The position numbers and the translations under genes are program-made. Positions 18,701 through 27,323 of a stretch of 49,648 nt of DNA are shown here, one piece after another (within the stretch, counting starts at the first letter, position 1; each line of letters begins with the position of its first letter). This DNA is from Bacteroidales bacterium (GTDB lineage: Bacteria; Bacteroidota; Bacteroidia; Bacteroidales; ML635J-15), in contig JAQUBO010000006.1 in the NCBI GenBank assembly GCA_028686735.1, positions 1-49,648 on the forward strand, written 5' to 3'. A model generated the notes under the pieces. It did not search any database and was not told the origin of the DNA. It was given only the letters and a program-made list of their open reading frames with translations.

Positions 18701-21700
18701 AATGCTAGCATATCATCTCTTACGCCAATTACAGTATTCACACCACAATTATCATTAACTGTTGGAGTGCCAATAACAACACCTGTTGCTTCACAAGAAC
18801 CAGCATCGCTATTTACGGCAACATCAGCTGGACAAGTTATTGTTGGATCCTCAGAATCTAAAACAGTAACTATAATATCAGCAGCATCACAATTTAAAGG
18901 ATTGATTACTTCACAAATCTGATATGATAAATTGTATGTTCCAACTGCTAAACCAGCAGGGATATTCAAATCTCCGTTGGCTGAAATTGTAACACCTGTT
19001 ATGCCACCATCATTTGTTATTGTAATAGTTACATCATTAAAATCAACTGGTATAGCATCAAGTAAGTCGTTAGAAAGAACATTTCCAGCAATTCCGCCAA
19101 GTTCGCAATCAACAGGAGTAGATGTAAAATCGTCATCAACTGCACCAATACCTGTTGCGAGTACTGTAACAAACACTTGAGCATCATCACAATTGCCAGG
19201 ATTTAAGACTTCACAGATTTGATAAGTTAAATAGTAAGTACCTGCAGGAGTTCCTGGAAGAACATCAACAGTACCATCAGGATTAAGAACTAAGTATCCG
19301 TTAGCTTCAGGAATTGTTTCTGTCAAACTTACTTCCGTCGGATTAACGGGATTTCCATTCAATAAATCATTATCAAATACAACCACAACAGCGGTTTCGC
19401 CTGCAAATCCATTAATATTATTAGCATAATCATCATTTGCAATTATTGTAGCTGCACTCACTGTGATAATAACATCAGCATCATCACAATTAGTAGGGTT
19501 TAAAACTTCACAGATTTGATAAGTCAAAGTATAAGTTCCCTCTGGTGTTCCAGGAGCTAAATCTACGCTTCCATCAGGATTTAAAGTAAGATATCCATTA
19601 GGTTCTGGAACAGTTTCGGTTAAAATTACTTGACTAGGAATAACAGGATCTCCATTTAACAAGTCATTGTCAAACACGTTAAGGATTCCATTTTGTCCAG
19701 TATATCCATTTACATTATTTCCAGTATCATCATTTGCAATAATAGGAGTTGCTGCAACGGTTACAGTTACAATTGCATCATCACAATTAGTGGGATTTAA
19801 AACCTCACAAATCTGATAAGTTAAAGTATAAGTACCCTCAGGTGTTCCTGGAGCTACGTCCACTGTTCCGTCAGGATTTAAAGTAAGATTTCCAGTAGGA
19901 TCGGCTACAGTTTCTGTTAAATTAACGTCTGCAGGATTAACTGGACTGCCACTTAACAAGTCGTTATCAAACACATTGACAACAGCTGTTTCACCAGCAT
20001 AACCATTTACATCATAAGCAAAATCATCGTTTGCGATAATCGAAGCCGCTGCAACAGTAATTGTTACAATTGCATCATCACAATTAGTGGGATTTAAAAC
20101 CTCACAAATCTGATAAGTTAAAGTATAAGTTCCTTCTGGTGTTCCAGGAGCTACGTCCACTGTTCCATCAGGATTTAAAATAAGATACCCGTTTGGTTCA
20201 GCAACTGTTTCTGTAAGAATTACTTCTGCTGGGTCAACAGGATTTCCGTTTAACAAATCGTTGTCAAATACATTTAAAATAGCATTTGCTCCTGTATTTC
20301 CATCAATACCACCAGCTGTATCGTCATTTGCAATAATTGCAGGAGCTTCAACTGTAATAGTAACAATCGCATCATCACAATTTGTTGGATTTGCAATTTC
20401 ACAGATTTGATAAGTCAATGTATAAGTTCCCTCTGGTGTTCCAGAAGCAATATCTACACTGCCATCAGCATTAAGCGTTAAATTCCCTGTTGGATCAGCA
20501 AGCGTTTCAGTCAGAATTAAATCTGCAGGAATTACTGCTAGACCGTTTAACAAGTCATTTCCAAAAACATTAAGAATATTTACTGCTCCAAGGTAACCAT
20601 TTATAGGTCCGCCATTATCATCATTTGCAATAATAACATTAACTGGATTAGTAATTTCGTCATCTTCGTTGTTATTTGTATCAGGATCATACTGGTCTAA
20701 ATCAGTGATTGTTGAAATATTTAAATAGTCAACACCTACACCTGGCAAATTAACAGTCGCCGTAATATCTAGCACTACAGTTCCTGGGAAAGGTATATTT
20801 GCAATATTCCATATTCCAGTAATATTATCATAAGTACCCGACAATGTGTTGTGCGAAACATAAGTATAACCATTAGGCAACAAGTCTGTAACTTCCACAT
20901 TATCAGCAGCAGTAGGTCCATAATTTGTTACTGTTAAAGTAAACACCACATCATCGCCTACATAAGGAGTACTATTATCAACAGTTTTCACTATCCCCAA
21001 ATTAGCTTGTGAGCGAATTGGAGTAATAACTGTTGAAATATTATTTGTAAGGTCTGGGTCAGTTATACCATCAGTATTTGTAATTGTCCCTATATTAGCT
21101 ATAGTACCACTTGCATTGTCTTCAACTACACCTCTAAGTATAATTAAACATCTTCCTCCTGCTGGTATTGTACCTTGATTTCCTGAACCTGTCCATGGCC
21201 CATAATTTGCTTGACATCTTGAAGCTATAAAGCTCGAAACACCAGTTGGCAGCATATCTGTAATTTCAGCATTTGTAACATCACTAGGTCCATGGTTTGT
21301 ATAAACTAAAATATAATAAATTGAATCTCCAGCTGTAATTTCCAGAGGGCTTATCATAAGTGAATATGGGTCTCCGTATAGTTGAGTGGAGTCAATTGGA
21401 ATAATAGCAGGGTCAATTTGGATTTTAACAATTTCTAGGTCAGATACAACATTAACCGGCGTAACAATTGTTGATGTGTTATTTGTATTATCTGGGTCAG
21501 GAGTATCAGCCTCAACGACAGCAGAATTTGTAATGTTAGCTGTAACATTACTACGCACAGTTCCCCTAATTGCTAGTTGGAATGTTGCAAGTGGGGTCAT
21601 TGTGCCAATATGATACTCATTTATCCAAGGCAACCAAGTTGCTCCACCATCATCAGAATACTCAACATTAGTTAAAATAGATAAATTTATTACATCATGA

Positions 21701-24700
21701 ATATTTACACCAAGGGCATCAAAAGTATTACTGTTATTTGTTACATCAATTGTATATTCAATTAGCTCACCAGCCACAACAGATGCTGGGCCAGTTTTTA
21801 TTATTGAAACGTCAGCTTCTTCATTTAATGGAGTTAATATAGTTTCTTCATTATTAGTAATATCTGGATCTGAAACATCAGAGGTAACAGAAGCTGTATT
21901 TGGTATTGGATCAACATTTGGAGCAGGGCTCATGTCAATTATTGTTCCTCTTATTCTAATAGAAGAGCTTGCACCATCGGCTAAAGTACCGATATTCAAA
22001 CTACCCGTCCAAGGGCTCAACCATGTGCCTCCGCCATCAATTGAATATTCTACACTAGAAATAACTGCTGGGTCAATTACATCAGTAATAATTACATTAG
22101 TTGCATCACTAGGTCCGTAGTTAGTTATTGTAATTTGATAAACTATCTGACTTCCAATTGTTACAGATGAACCAATCGTTTGTTTTTTTAGATTTAAGTC
22201 TGCTGATTGCACAATAGTAGTAATAAGCGTAGATTCATTGTTTGTCAAATCTGGATCAAAAGTATCTGAACTATAAATTGTACCAGTATTTGTTAATGTT
22301 CCAGTTGTATTTGGATCAACATCACCACGAATAAGGATATTATTTACTCCAGGAAAGTCAAAATCTGCCAACATTCTTGTACCACCCCATGAGAACCATG
22401 AATTACCAAAATTCAATGAATATTCTGGATTAGTAATACCAGTAGGGAGCATATCTGTAATCAGAGCGTTAATTGAATGATCAGGTCCATTATTAAGCAC
22501 TTGAAGGAAATAATAAATTTTTGTTCCTGCAGTAATAACAGACGGAGCCACTGTAATGAGTCCTGCGGGACTTCCAATAGGAAGATTTGAAGGATTGATT
22601 TGAGATTTTGCAATTGAAACATCAGATGTTTTAATAATTTCTATTGTAACAACAGCCTCATCACAATTTGTTGGATTTAAAACTTCACAAATTTGATATG
22701 TTAAAGTGTAAGTTCCACCAGGAGTATTTGGAGCAACATCAACAGAACCATCAGGATTTAAAGTAAGAGTTCCTGTTGGATCAGGAGTAATTTCTGTAAG
22801 TATAACTTCAGCCGGATTAACAGGGTTACCATTTAATAAATCATTATCAAATACATTAAGCACATCTGTTTGGCCAGTTGTTCCATTAATACCAGTTGCA
22901 GAATCGTCGATTGCATCAATAATTGGAGCTTCAACAGTAATAGTAACAGTTGCTTGGTCGCAATTTGTTGGATTAGCAATTTCACATATTTCATAAACAA
23001 GATAATATGTCCCAGCTGGAGTTCCAGGAGCAACAACCACATCAGTTCCTACTAAAGTAATATTTGGATCTGTTGAGCTAATAAATCCAAGATTAACATC
23101 TAAAGGATCTACTGGCAACCCATTTAAAAGGTCATTAACCAAAACATTTGTAACAGCAATACCGCCGTCATATCCGTTAATTGTACCACTATCATCAACA
23201 GCAATAATTTCCAAAGCATTATTTACAGTAATTTGTGTTGTAACAGAACAACCAAAGCTATCAAAAACAGTAATATTATAAGTTCCAGCACTTAATCCGC
23301 TAAAAACATTTGAAGCTTGAGGAGTTCCACCATCAATAGAATAAGTATATCCAGGAGTACCGCCACTTGCAGCAACAGTTATCTCGCCATCATTACCATT
23401 AAAACTACTAATCTCAGCAGTTACAGATAAACCTACCACTAATTCTGGTAATACAGTTACCTCTACATTCGCACAAGAAGAAATTCCACAAGAATTTTCC
23501 CAAGCTGCATAGTATGTTGTTGTTACAGTTGGAGAAGCAATACTTAAATTATTTCCTGTTCCGATAAGTGTACCACCACAAGAACCAGAGTACCAATTTA
23601 GAACATCTCCTGAACCGCCTGTTGCGGTTAGAACGATATTCCCAGCATCATTAAAACAAACGCTACTGTTATCGGATACTGCCAAAGTTGGAGCAACTGG
23701 TAATGGATTAACAACAACCTCGATAGGAATTGCGTTAGAGCTAATACATGAACCACCCAATCCTTCAGAAACATAGTACGTAAACGTTCCTGCAGCAGCA
23801 GTAGAAGGAGTAATTGATAATTGTGGCGTACCACCGAGTGTTGAATAATAATATAAAGTATATGAAGGGTCGCTTGCCGTTGCTGTTAGAGGATTTGCAA
23901 CTTCATTTTGACAATATTCAACCGGACTAGTTGCCGTTGGACTTGTTATCAAATCAACAACCTCAATTGTAAACTCAAAATAACATGAAGATGCACCTGG
24001 AGGAACAGCATAATATGTGCTAACACCAAGTGTTGCAGGAAATGGATTAGTAATTGTATATTCTACAGAAGTTCCTGTTACAGGATATTCATTGTAAAAT
24101 CTTGAACCTGCAGGTAAATGTCCTGATATTTCTGTAATAGATATATTGGCACCTACATTACATTTTAAAAACTCAAGAACAGTTGGAGTAGCATCACAAT
24201 TTGCAGTTACATAAGAGTCTGCATCAATTGAAAACACATAAGGGACTAAAATAGGTTCTCCAATACAACCTCCAGACATTTGGTATCCTTGCATTGTTGG
24301 TTGATTAGTAAATGCTGTATTACTTATCTGTCCAACTCCACTCATATAACCATTAATAATTATTTCGGGATTACAATTAGTATTTGAAAGGATTACACAA
24401 TCTTCGGTAACTTTAATTTTGTAAGTTAATGTTCCAAGCAAATCATTTGCATCTGCGGGTAATGGCAATGTACCAATATCCCAAACAATAGAACCGTTTG
24501 CACCTAAAAAAGGATCAAAATAAACATTATTAGGTGTTGGTAAAGGAGTAAAAAATATTTGAGCAGAACTACTCACATAGTTTGAAGCATAAGGTATCGG
24601 CACTATTACTTTAGAGTTATCAATTGGTTCTGTTCCTTTATTTTTAACATCTATTGTAATTTCAATTTCATTTCCTGGTTGAGCCACTAATGGGTTTCCT

Positions 24701-25899
24701 ACAATATAAGGAACACCATTAATGCTTTGAATTGCTGTTTGAGCTTCTGGCGTCGGAATATATGCATCTACAGACATTGCCATCATAAGAATTGTATATG
24801 TATCCTGAGTAGTTCCATATCTGAACTGTGCAGAAGTTTGATTATTTGTAATTACAGAATTTCCAGAGTTTGGAATATCAAACATTGAAATATCAATACC
24901 TGTATTATTTAACAAATTTGGATTTCTAGCATTACCACCTGTAAAAATCGAACTATTAAAAAAGTTATTTGAAGAATTTCCGGCATGATTGATATCGACC
25001 CAATTTGTGTTTGCATGGTTACGTATTTGCAAATAGTCACCAGAAATATTTCTATCACCTTCACCTGCCACTACACCTAGTTTCATATTTACGTTTCCAC
25101 TTTGGGTCGTATTAAATCCAGAAACTGGGATAGTATAATTAGCAGTTACATTTCCAGCTACATAAGCATGACCATCAAATACGGTAACATCACGCCAATT
25201 CATTTTAGAGTTTTCGTAAATAACAATCATTCCCCATCCACCATAATATCCGGTACTACCACCGTTACCTTCTCTGAGTGCAACATTACCAACAAAGTAC
25301 TCACCAATTCCATTCTGACGCACATAATCAGTTATTTCAGCATAAGCCGAGTACATTTGTCCATGATTAGTTACTGGATAATAAATATCATTTGAATTTG
25401 CGGTTACAGTTGTATATGAAGATGCACCAGGTCCTTTTAAAAGAACTTTTTGTTTATCAAAATTAACTGTTACTGAACCTTTGGTTACAGAGAAAGTTAA
25501 TGGACTATTCCCACCATCGTGTGATCGACCTGTCCAATATAATCCAGCATAAACAATATTAGAACAATTGGGATCTGCTCCATTCTCTGTCGAAAGAGTA
25601 AGACTTGCTGAAGACGAATTTAATGTCGTAGCATCACTATCAACATCAACATACATCATATAATTATTATTGGAGACATTATCCCCATAACTATACGGAG
25701 TTAAATTCGTATTACCAATTAAAGTAAAGTCTCCTTTAACATTATAAATAAACTTTCCAGGAGTATATTGAGAACTCCTTTGAGTAAACGATTCTATTAC
25801 CTGCGCACTTAAATCACTAATTCCGCTTGTTACAAACAGAATAAATGTGAAAAATAAAAAAAGTTTCGCATATTTGGATAAAAGTAAATTGTTTTTCAT
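15772..25899 (-). CDS. Giant mosaic T9SS type B adhesin (DUF11, NDLL-type, HYR and SprB repeats)
   Basis: A 3375-aa secreted protein with a signal peptide (LLSKYAKLFLFFTFILFVTSGISDLSAQ). Order of parts: unique N-terminal region to about 386; DUF11-like and Ig_7-like segments to about 820; one SprB repeat; two NDLLNG-type repeats at about 895-1090; five DUF11 repeats at about 1090-1750 (ADVSIIKTGPASVVAGE); six more NDLLNG repeats at about 1750-2350 (NVFDNDLLNGNPV); six HYR domains at about 2350-2820 (PTITCPVDVAVNTD); and six SprB repeats to about 3290. The type B T9SS sorting domain ends in IDGYITILR. HYR and DUF11 domains are adhesion or structural modules in known families. The repeats would give a very long stalk. 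It heads the adhesin-PorP-OmpA set of operon B, 28 bp after the small exported gene. Ligand unknown. Confidence 0.92.
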   Translation of the reverse strand: MKNNLLLSKYAKLFLFFTFILFVTSGISDLSAQVIESFTQRSSQYTPGKFIYNVKGDFTLIGNTNLTPYSYGDNVSNNNYMMYVDVDSDATTLNSSSASLTLSTENGADPNCSNIVYAGLYWTGRSHDGGNSPLTFSVTKGSVTVNFDKQKVLLKGPGASSYTTVTANSNDIYYPVTNHGQMYSAYAEITDYVRQNGIGEYFVGNVALREGNGGSTGYYGGWGMIVIYENSKMNWRDVTVFDGHAYVAGNVTANYTIPVSGFNTTQSGNVNMKLGVVAGEGDRNISGDYLQIRNHANTNWVDINHAGNSSNNFFNSSIFTGGNARNPNLLNNTGIDISMFDIPNSGNSVITNNQTSAQFRYGTTQDTYTILMMAMSVDAYIPTPEAQTAIQSINGVPYIVGNPLVAQPGNEIEITIDVKNKGTEPIDNSKVIVPIPYASNYVSSSAQIFFTPLPTPNNVYFDPFLGANGSIVWDIGTLPLPADANDLLGTLTYKIKVTEDCVILSNTNCNPEIIINGYMSGVGQISNTAFTNQPTMQGYQMSGGCIGEPILVPYVFSIDADSYVTANCDATPTVLEFLKCNVGANISITEISGHLPAGSRFYNEYPVTGTSVEYTITNPFPATLGVSTYYAVPPGASSCYFEFTIEVVDLITSPTATSPVEYCQNEVANPLTATASDPSYTLYYYSTLGGTPQLSITPSTAAAGTFTYYVSEGLGGSCISSNAIPIEVVVNPLPVAPTLAVSDNSSVCFNDAGNIVLTATGGSGDVLNWYSGSCGGTLIGTGNNLSIASPTVTTTYYAAWENSCGISSCANVEVTVLPELVVGLSVTAEISSFNGNDGEITVAASGGTPGYTYSIDGGTPQASNVFSGLSAGTYNITVFDSFGCSVTTQITVNNALEIIAVDDSGTINGYDGGIAVTNVLVNDLLNGLPVDPLDVNLGFISSTDPNITLVGTDVVVAPGTPAGTYYLVYEICEIANPTNCDQATVTITVEAPIIDAIDDSATGINGTTGQTDVLNVFDNDLLNGNPVNPAEVILTEITPDPTGTLTLNPDGSVDVAPNTPGGTYTLTYQICEVLNPTNCDEAVVTIEIIKTSDVSIAKSQINPSNLPIGSPAGLITVAPSVITAGTKIYYFLQVLNNGPDHSINALITDMLPTGITNPEYSLNFGNSWFSWGGTRMLADFDFPGVNNILIRGDVDPNTTGTLTNTGTIYSSDTFDPDLTNNESTLITTIVQSADLNLKKQTIGSSVTIGSQIVYQITITNYGPSDATNVIITDVIDPAVISSVEYSIDGGGTWLSPWTGSLNIGTLADGASSSIRIRGTIIDMSPAPNVDPIPNTASVTSDVSDPDITNNEETILTPLNEEADVSIIKTGPASVVAGELIEYTIDVTNNSNTFDALGVNIHDVINLSILTNVEYSDDGGATWLPWINEYHIGTMTPLATFQLAIRGTVRSNVTANITNSAVVEADTPDPDNTNNTSTIVTPVNVVSDLEIVKIQIDPAIIPIDSTQLYGDPYSLMISPLEITAGDSIYYILVYTNHGPSDVTNAEITDMLPTGVSSFIASRCQANYGPWTGSGNQGTIPAGGRCLIILRGVVEDNASGTIANIGTITNTDGITDPDLTNNISTVITPIRSQANLGIVKTVDNSTPYVGDDVVFTLTVTNYGPTAADNVEVTDLLPNGYTYVSHNTLSGTYDNITGIWNIANIPFPGTVVLDITATVNLPGVGVDYLNISTITDLDQYDPDTNNNEDDEITNPVNVIIANDDNGGPINGYLGAVNILNVFGNDLLNGLAVIPADLILTETLADPTGNLTLNADGSVDIASGTPEGTYTLTYQICEIANPTNCDDAIVTITVEAPAIIANDDTAGGIDGNTGANAILNVFDNDLLNGNPVDPAEVILTETVAEPNGYLILNPDGTVDVAPGTPEGTYTLTYQICEVLNPTNCDDAIVTITVAAASIIANDDFAYDVNGYAGETAVVNVFDNDLLSGSPVNPADVNLTETVADPTGNLTLNPDGTVDVAPGTPEGTYTLTYQICEVLNPTNCDDAIVTVTVAATPIIANDDTGNNVNGYTGQNGILNVFDNDLLNGDPVIPSQVILTETVPEPNGYLTLNPDGSVDLAPGTPEGTYTLTYQICEVLNPTNCDDADVIITVSAATIIANDDYANNINGFAGETAVVVVFDNDLLNGNPVNPTEVSLTETIPEANGYLVLNPDGTVDVLPGTPAGTYYLTYQICEVLNPGNCDDAQVFVTVLATGIGAVDDDFTSTPVDCELGGIAGNVLSNDLLDAIPVDFNDVTITITNDGGITGVTISANGDLNIPAGLAVGTYNLSYQICEVINPLNCDAADIIVTVLDSEDPTITCPADVAVNSDAGSCEATGVVIGTPTVNDNCGVNTVIGVRDDMLALSDPYPLGTTTITWTVTDYSGNFATCNQLVVVTDVELPTITCPTDVSVNTDADECTASGVVLGTPTTDDNCTVASVTNDAPAVFPIGTTTVTWTVEDASGNIATCEQLVTVTDVELPTITCPVDVAVNTDVDECTASGVVLGTPTTDDNCTVASVTNDAPAVFPIGITTVTWTVEDASGNIATCEQLVTVTDVELPTITCPVDVAVNTDVDECTASGVVLGTPTTDDNCTVASVTNDAPAVFPIGTTTVTWTVEDASGNIATCEQLVTVTDVELPTITCPVDVAVNTDVDECTASGVVLGTPTTDDNCTVASVTNDAPAVFPIGTTTVTWTVEDASGNIATCEQLVTVTDNQIPEIICPDDISSCSNVIELIAPVVSDNCGIADISNDAPAVFPIGETTTVTWTVIDVNGNESQCEQLVSISTLEIDISASSQVTCSDVSDGEITVTVTGAYGDLTYSLNGGLAQSSNIFTGLPADTYTVEVVDENGCSVVADAVIIANPEQLEATASADIQVSCFDANDATLTVSATGGTGEYTYILNGEISQSSNIFENLSAGVYTVEVVDENGCSVITEEQTITNPSAINASVSGDDMVTCFGADDATLNVNATGGTGEYLYSLNGGESQISNVFENLTAGEYTIMVTDENGCYQIVEATIGSPEAFSLTYNSYCETGIVGINLSATGGTEPFNYSIDGGATYHETSSFADLTNETSLFIVAIDANNCVSPVIEVPVESLNTLEATATVINHNNCYGMNDAVVEMDISGGDAPYIFTVNGDEVYYDSILNNLASGNNVITIRDSHGCPAETEVNIIASEPIEFELISKTNADCNGNNNGEVEIEVIGGFAPYDYIWGDGSNQSIVTGLNAGTHTVTVTDLKGCEVTYEIIIDTEQISELPEVHNVFTPNNDGQNDLFTIKNIELFRENKLVVLNRWGNEVYTKSSYNNTWDGSNLSEGTYFYILNVRMCDEMKTIDGYITILR
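17655..18602. repeat. Four near-identical 237-bp tandem repeats (HYR domains)
   Basis: The motif CTGTTACTGTTACTAATTG recurs at 17655, 17892, 18129 and 18366, exactly 237 bp (79 codons) apart. Between copies only a few bases differ. Each unit encodes one HYR domain of the giant adhesin. Such identity at DNA level implies recent expansion or gene conversion, and copy number may vary. Confidence 0.9.
18860..20640. repeat. Array of six ~98-codon NDLLNG-type repeats in the giant adhesin
   Basis: Each unit encodes an Asp-Asp start (IIANDD), a Gly-rich turn, NVFDNDLLNGNPV, a TLTYQICEVLNPTNCDD strand and a VTITV end. Adjacent units are similar but less identical in DNA than the HYR units. Two further members lie at about 22640-23220. 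Confidence 0.8.
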
Positions 25900-25927
25900 A
25901 ACTGTAATTTTAATTTTTTAACAATAT

Positions 25928-26419
25928 TTATTGGGCTATGCTAATATCATAAAGTAAGATGTAATTACCATCTTTGGGATTGACAACTAAAGAGTTAATA
26001 TCTTTTGAACTTGCCTCTACATCAGATCTTAAAACAATGTAATTTAGTTTAGGCAAATGATTTAAGTTGTTTAAATCTAACTTGGCATATTTTTCATTTT
26101 CGATGTTGATTATCAAAATCTCGATTTCATTCAAATCTGAATTCTTTTGGTAAACCGTAGAAATATCGGAGAGGTTTACAAGAATTGCTTTTGGCCTTTC
26201 TTCTCCAATTATTTTCACATTCTCTTTTGATAAAACTGCTGTTGCATTAAAATCATAGTAGAGACTGCGTAATTTTTCCAAATCATTACCTGATGATTTA
26301 ACAGAAACGGTATTCTCTAAATAATCGTCAATTTTAATAGCATTTTGACTATATATAAAACTGTTAAATATTAACATGATTGCTAATAAGAATACTGAAA
26401 AACTAATTGTTGCTTTCAT
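25928..26419 (-). CDS. Small exported protein, first gene of operon B
   Basis: The track starts at 26464, but the 15 extra residues (MMFILMYDKNIKIKI) precede a normal signal peptide, MKATISFSVFLLAIMLIFNSFIYSQ, so I place the start at 26419 (163 aa). The mature protein is rich in Asn, Asp, Leu and Ile (ILIINIENEKYAKLDLNNLNHLPKLNYIVLRSD), with a leucine-rich look in its second half. I recognise no family. It lies 28 bp before the giant adhesin gene and holds the same operon position as the 185-aa exported protein of operon A, which suggests an accessory role in secretion or assembly of the adhesin. That role is inferred from position only. Confidence 0.65.
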   Translation of the reverse strand: MKATISFSVFLLAIMLIFNSFIYSQNAIKIDDYLENTVSVKSSGNDLEKLRSLYYDFNATAVLSKENVKIIGEERPKAILVNLSDISTVYQKNSDLNEIEILIINIENEKYAKLDLNNLNHLPKLNYIVLRSDVEASSKDINSLVVNPKDGNYILLYDISIAQ

Positions 26420-26688
26420 AATTTTAATTTTAATGTTTTTATCATACATGAGTATAAACATCAAAATATAATTATTGTTTAGACTAATTCTATTTAATTA
26501 TTGAATATTTAGAATAGAGAACCTTATTACACTCTATTACAAGGAGTTATCTTAATGAAATATTTAGAGAATATGCTATAAAACACAAACCATTCTAAAT
26601 AAGGCTGGTGTAAAAATTGTAATTCATATAAATTTCAGAACAAATTATTATTATTATTATGAAAAATAATGTATATAAAATATTTTAT

Positions 26689-27072
26689 TTAATCAACATT
26701 TGGATCTTCAAAAGGCTCAACCAAATCATCAGCTACATCATCATCATCATCATCACTAATTGCATCGCTCATATAGTCTAATTCGGCATATTTATCAGCA
26801 AACTCTTCCTTACTCGCAACCTTCAACATACCCGCATCATTATAGTCATCATCATCATCAATAATATCTATTGCCTCTTGGTTAGTCATCCTTACTAAAT
26901 AGATTTTTTCGTCCGTTTCAAAAGGCAAAGCACTAACAAGTCTCCCCTCTTTATTGGTAAATTGTATCAGAAACTGACTAAATCCTTCTGGATATGTAAG
27001 CTTTATTTGTTCTTGAATTTCTTTTGATAACTTCTCGAAATCCTGTATTACTCGTAGTTTGCTGGTATTCAT
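26689..27072 (-). CDS. Small acidic cytoplasmic protein with Asp-run tail
   Basis: A 127-aa protein without a signal peptide. The first half looks folded (KLRVIQDFEKLSKEIQEQIKLTYPEGFSQFLIQF, LVSALPFETDEKIYLVRMT). The second half carries Asp runs (IIDDDDDYND, ISDDDDDDVADD) encoded by a GAT/GAC microsatellite near 26740-26757. Similar short proteins with an Asp/Glu-rich tail are widespread in Bacteroidota to my knowledge, but no function is established. It stands alone, divergent from the plus-strand operon that begins at 27324. Acidic tails often bind basic proteins or metal ions; that is speculation here. Confidence 0.75.
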   Translation of the reverse strand: MNTSKLRVIQDFEKLSKEIQEQIKLTYPEGFSQFLIQFTNKEGRLVSALPFETDEKIYLVRMTNQEAIDIIDDDDDYNDAGMLKVASKEEFADKYAELDYMSDAISDDDDDDVADDLVEPFEDPNVD

Positions 27073-27235
27073 AATAATAAAATATTGACGTTAATGTTTA
27101 CTATAATATTCGGTGTAAATGTCTAAAAAATATTATATATTCAAAAGAACTTTAACGAAAATAAAAATAAACTTTTTTTTGCTATTTAAACTCCTCAAAA
27201 ACTATCAAATTACAATTTCGAGAGTACCATAATAT

Positions 27236-27266
27236 TTTGTAATTTCACCTAAAATTACTATCTTTA
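27236..27266 (+). promoter_or_regulatory. Promoter of the 27.3-33.0 kb operon
   Basis: TTTG at 27236-27239, a 19-bp spacer, and TATCTTTA at 27259-27266 (7 of 8 to TAnnTTTG). The -7 box is 57 bp before the ATG at 27324. Both boxes and the spacing fit the Bacteroidota promoter pattern. Confidence 0.6.
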
Positions 27267-27323
27267 CATAAAACACCAATGGCATAAATATTGTTTATAA
27301 AACAAACCATAAATTAGAAAACT

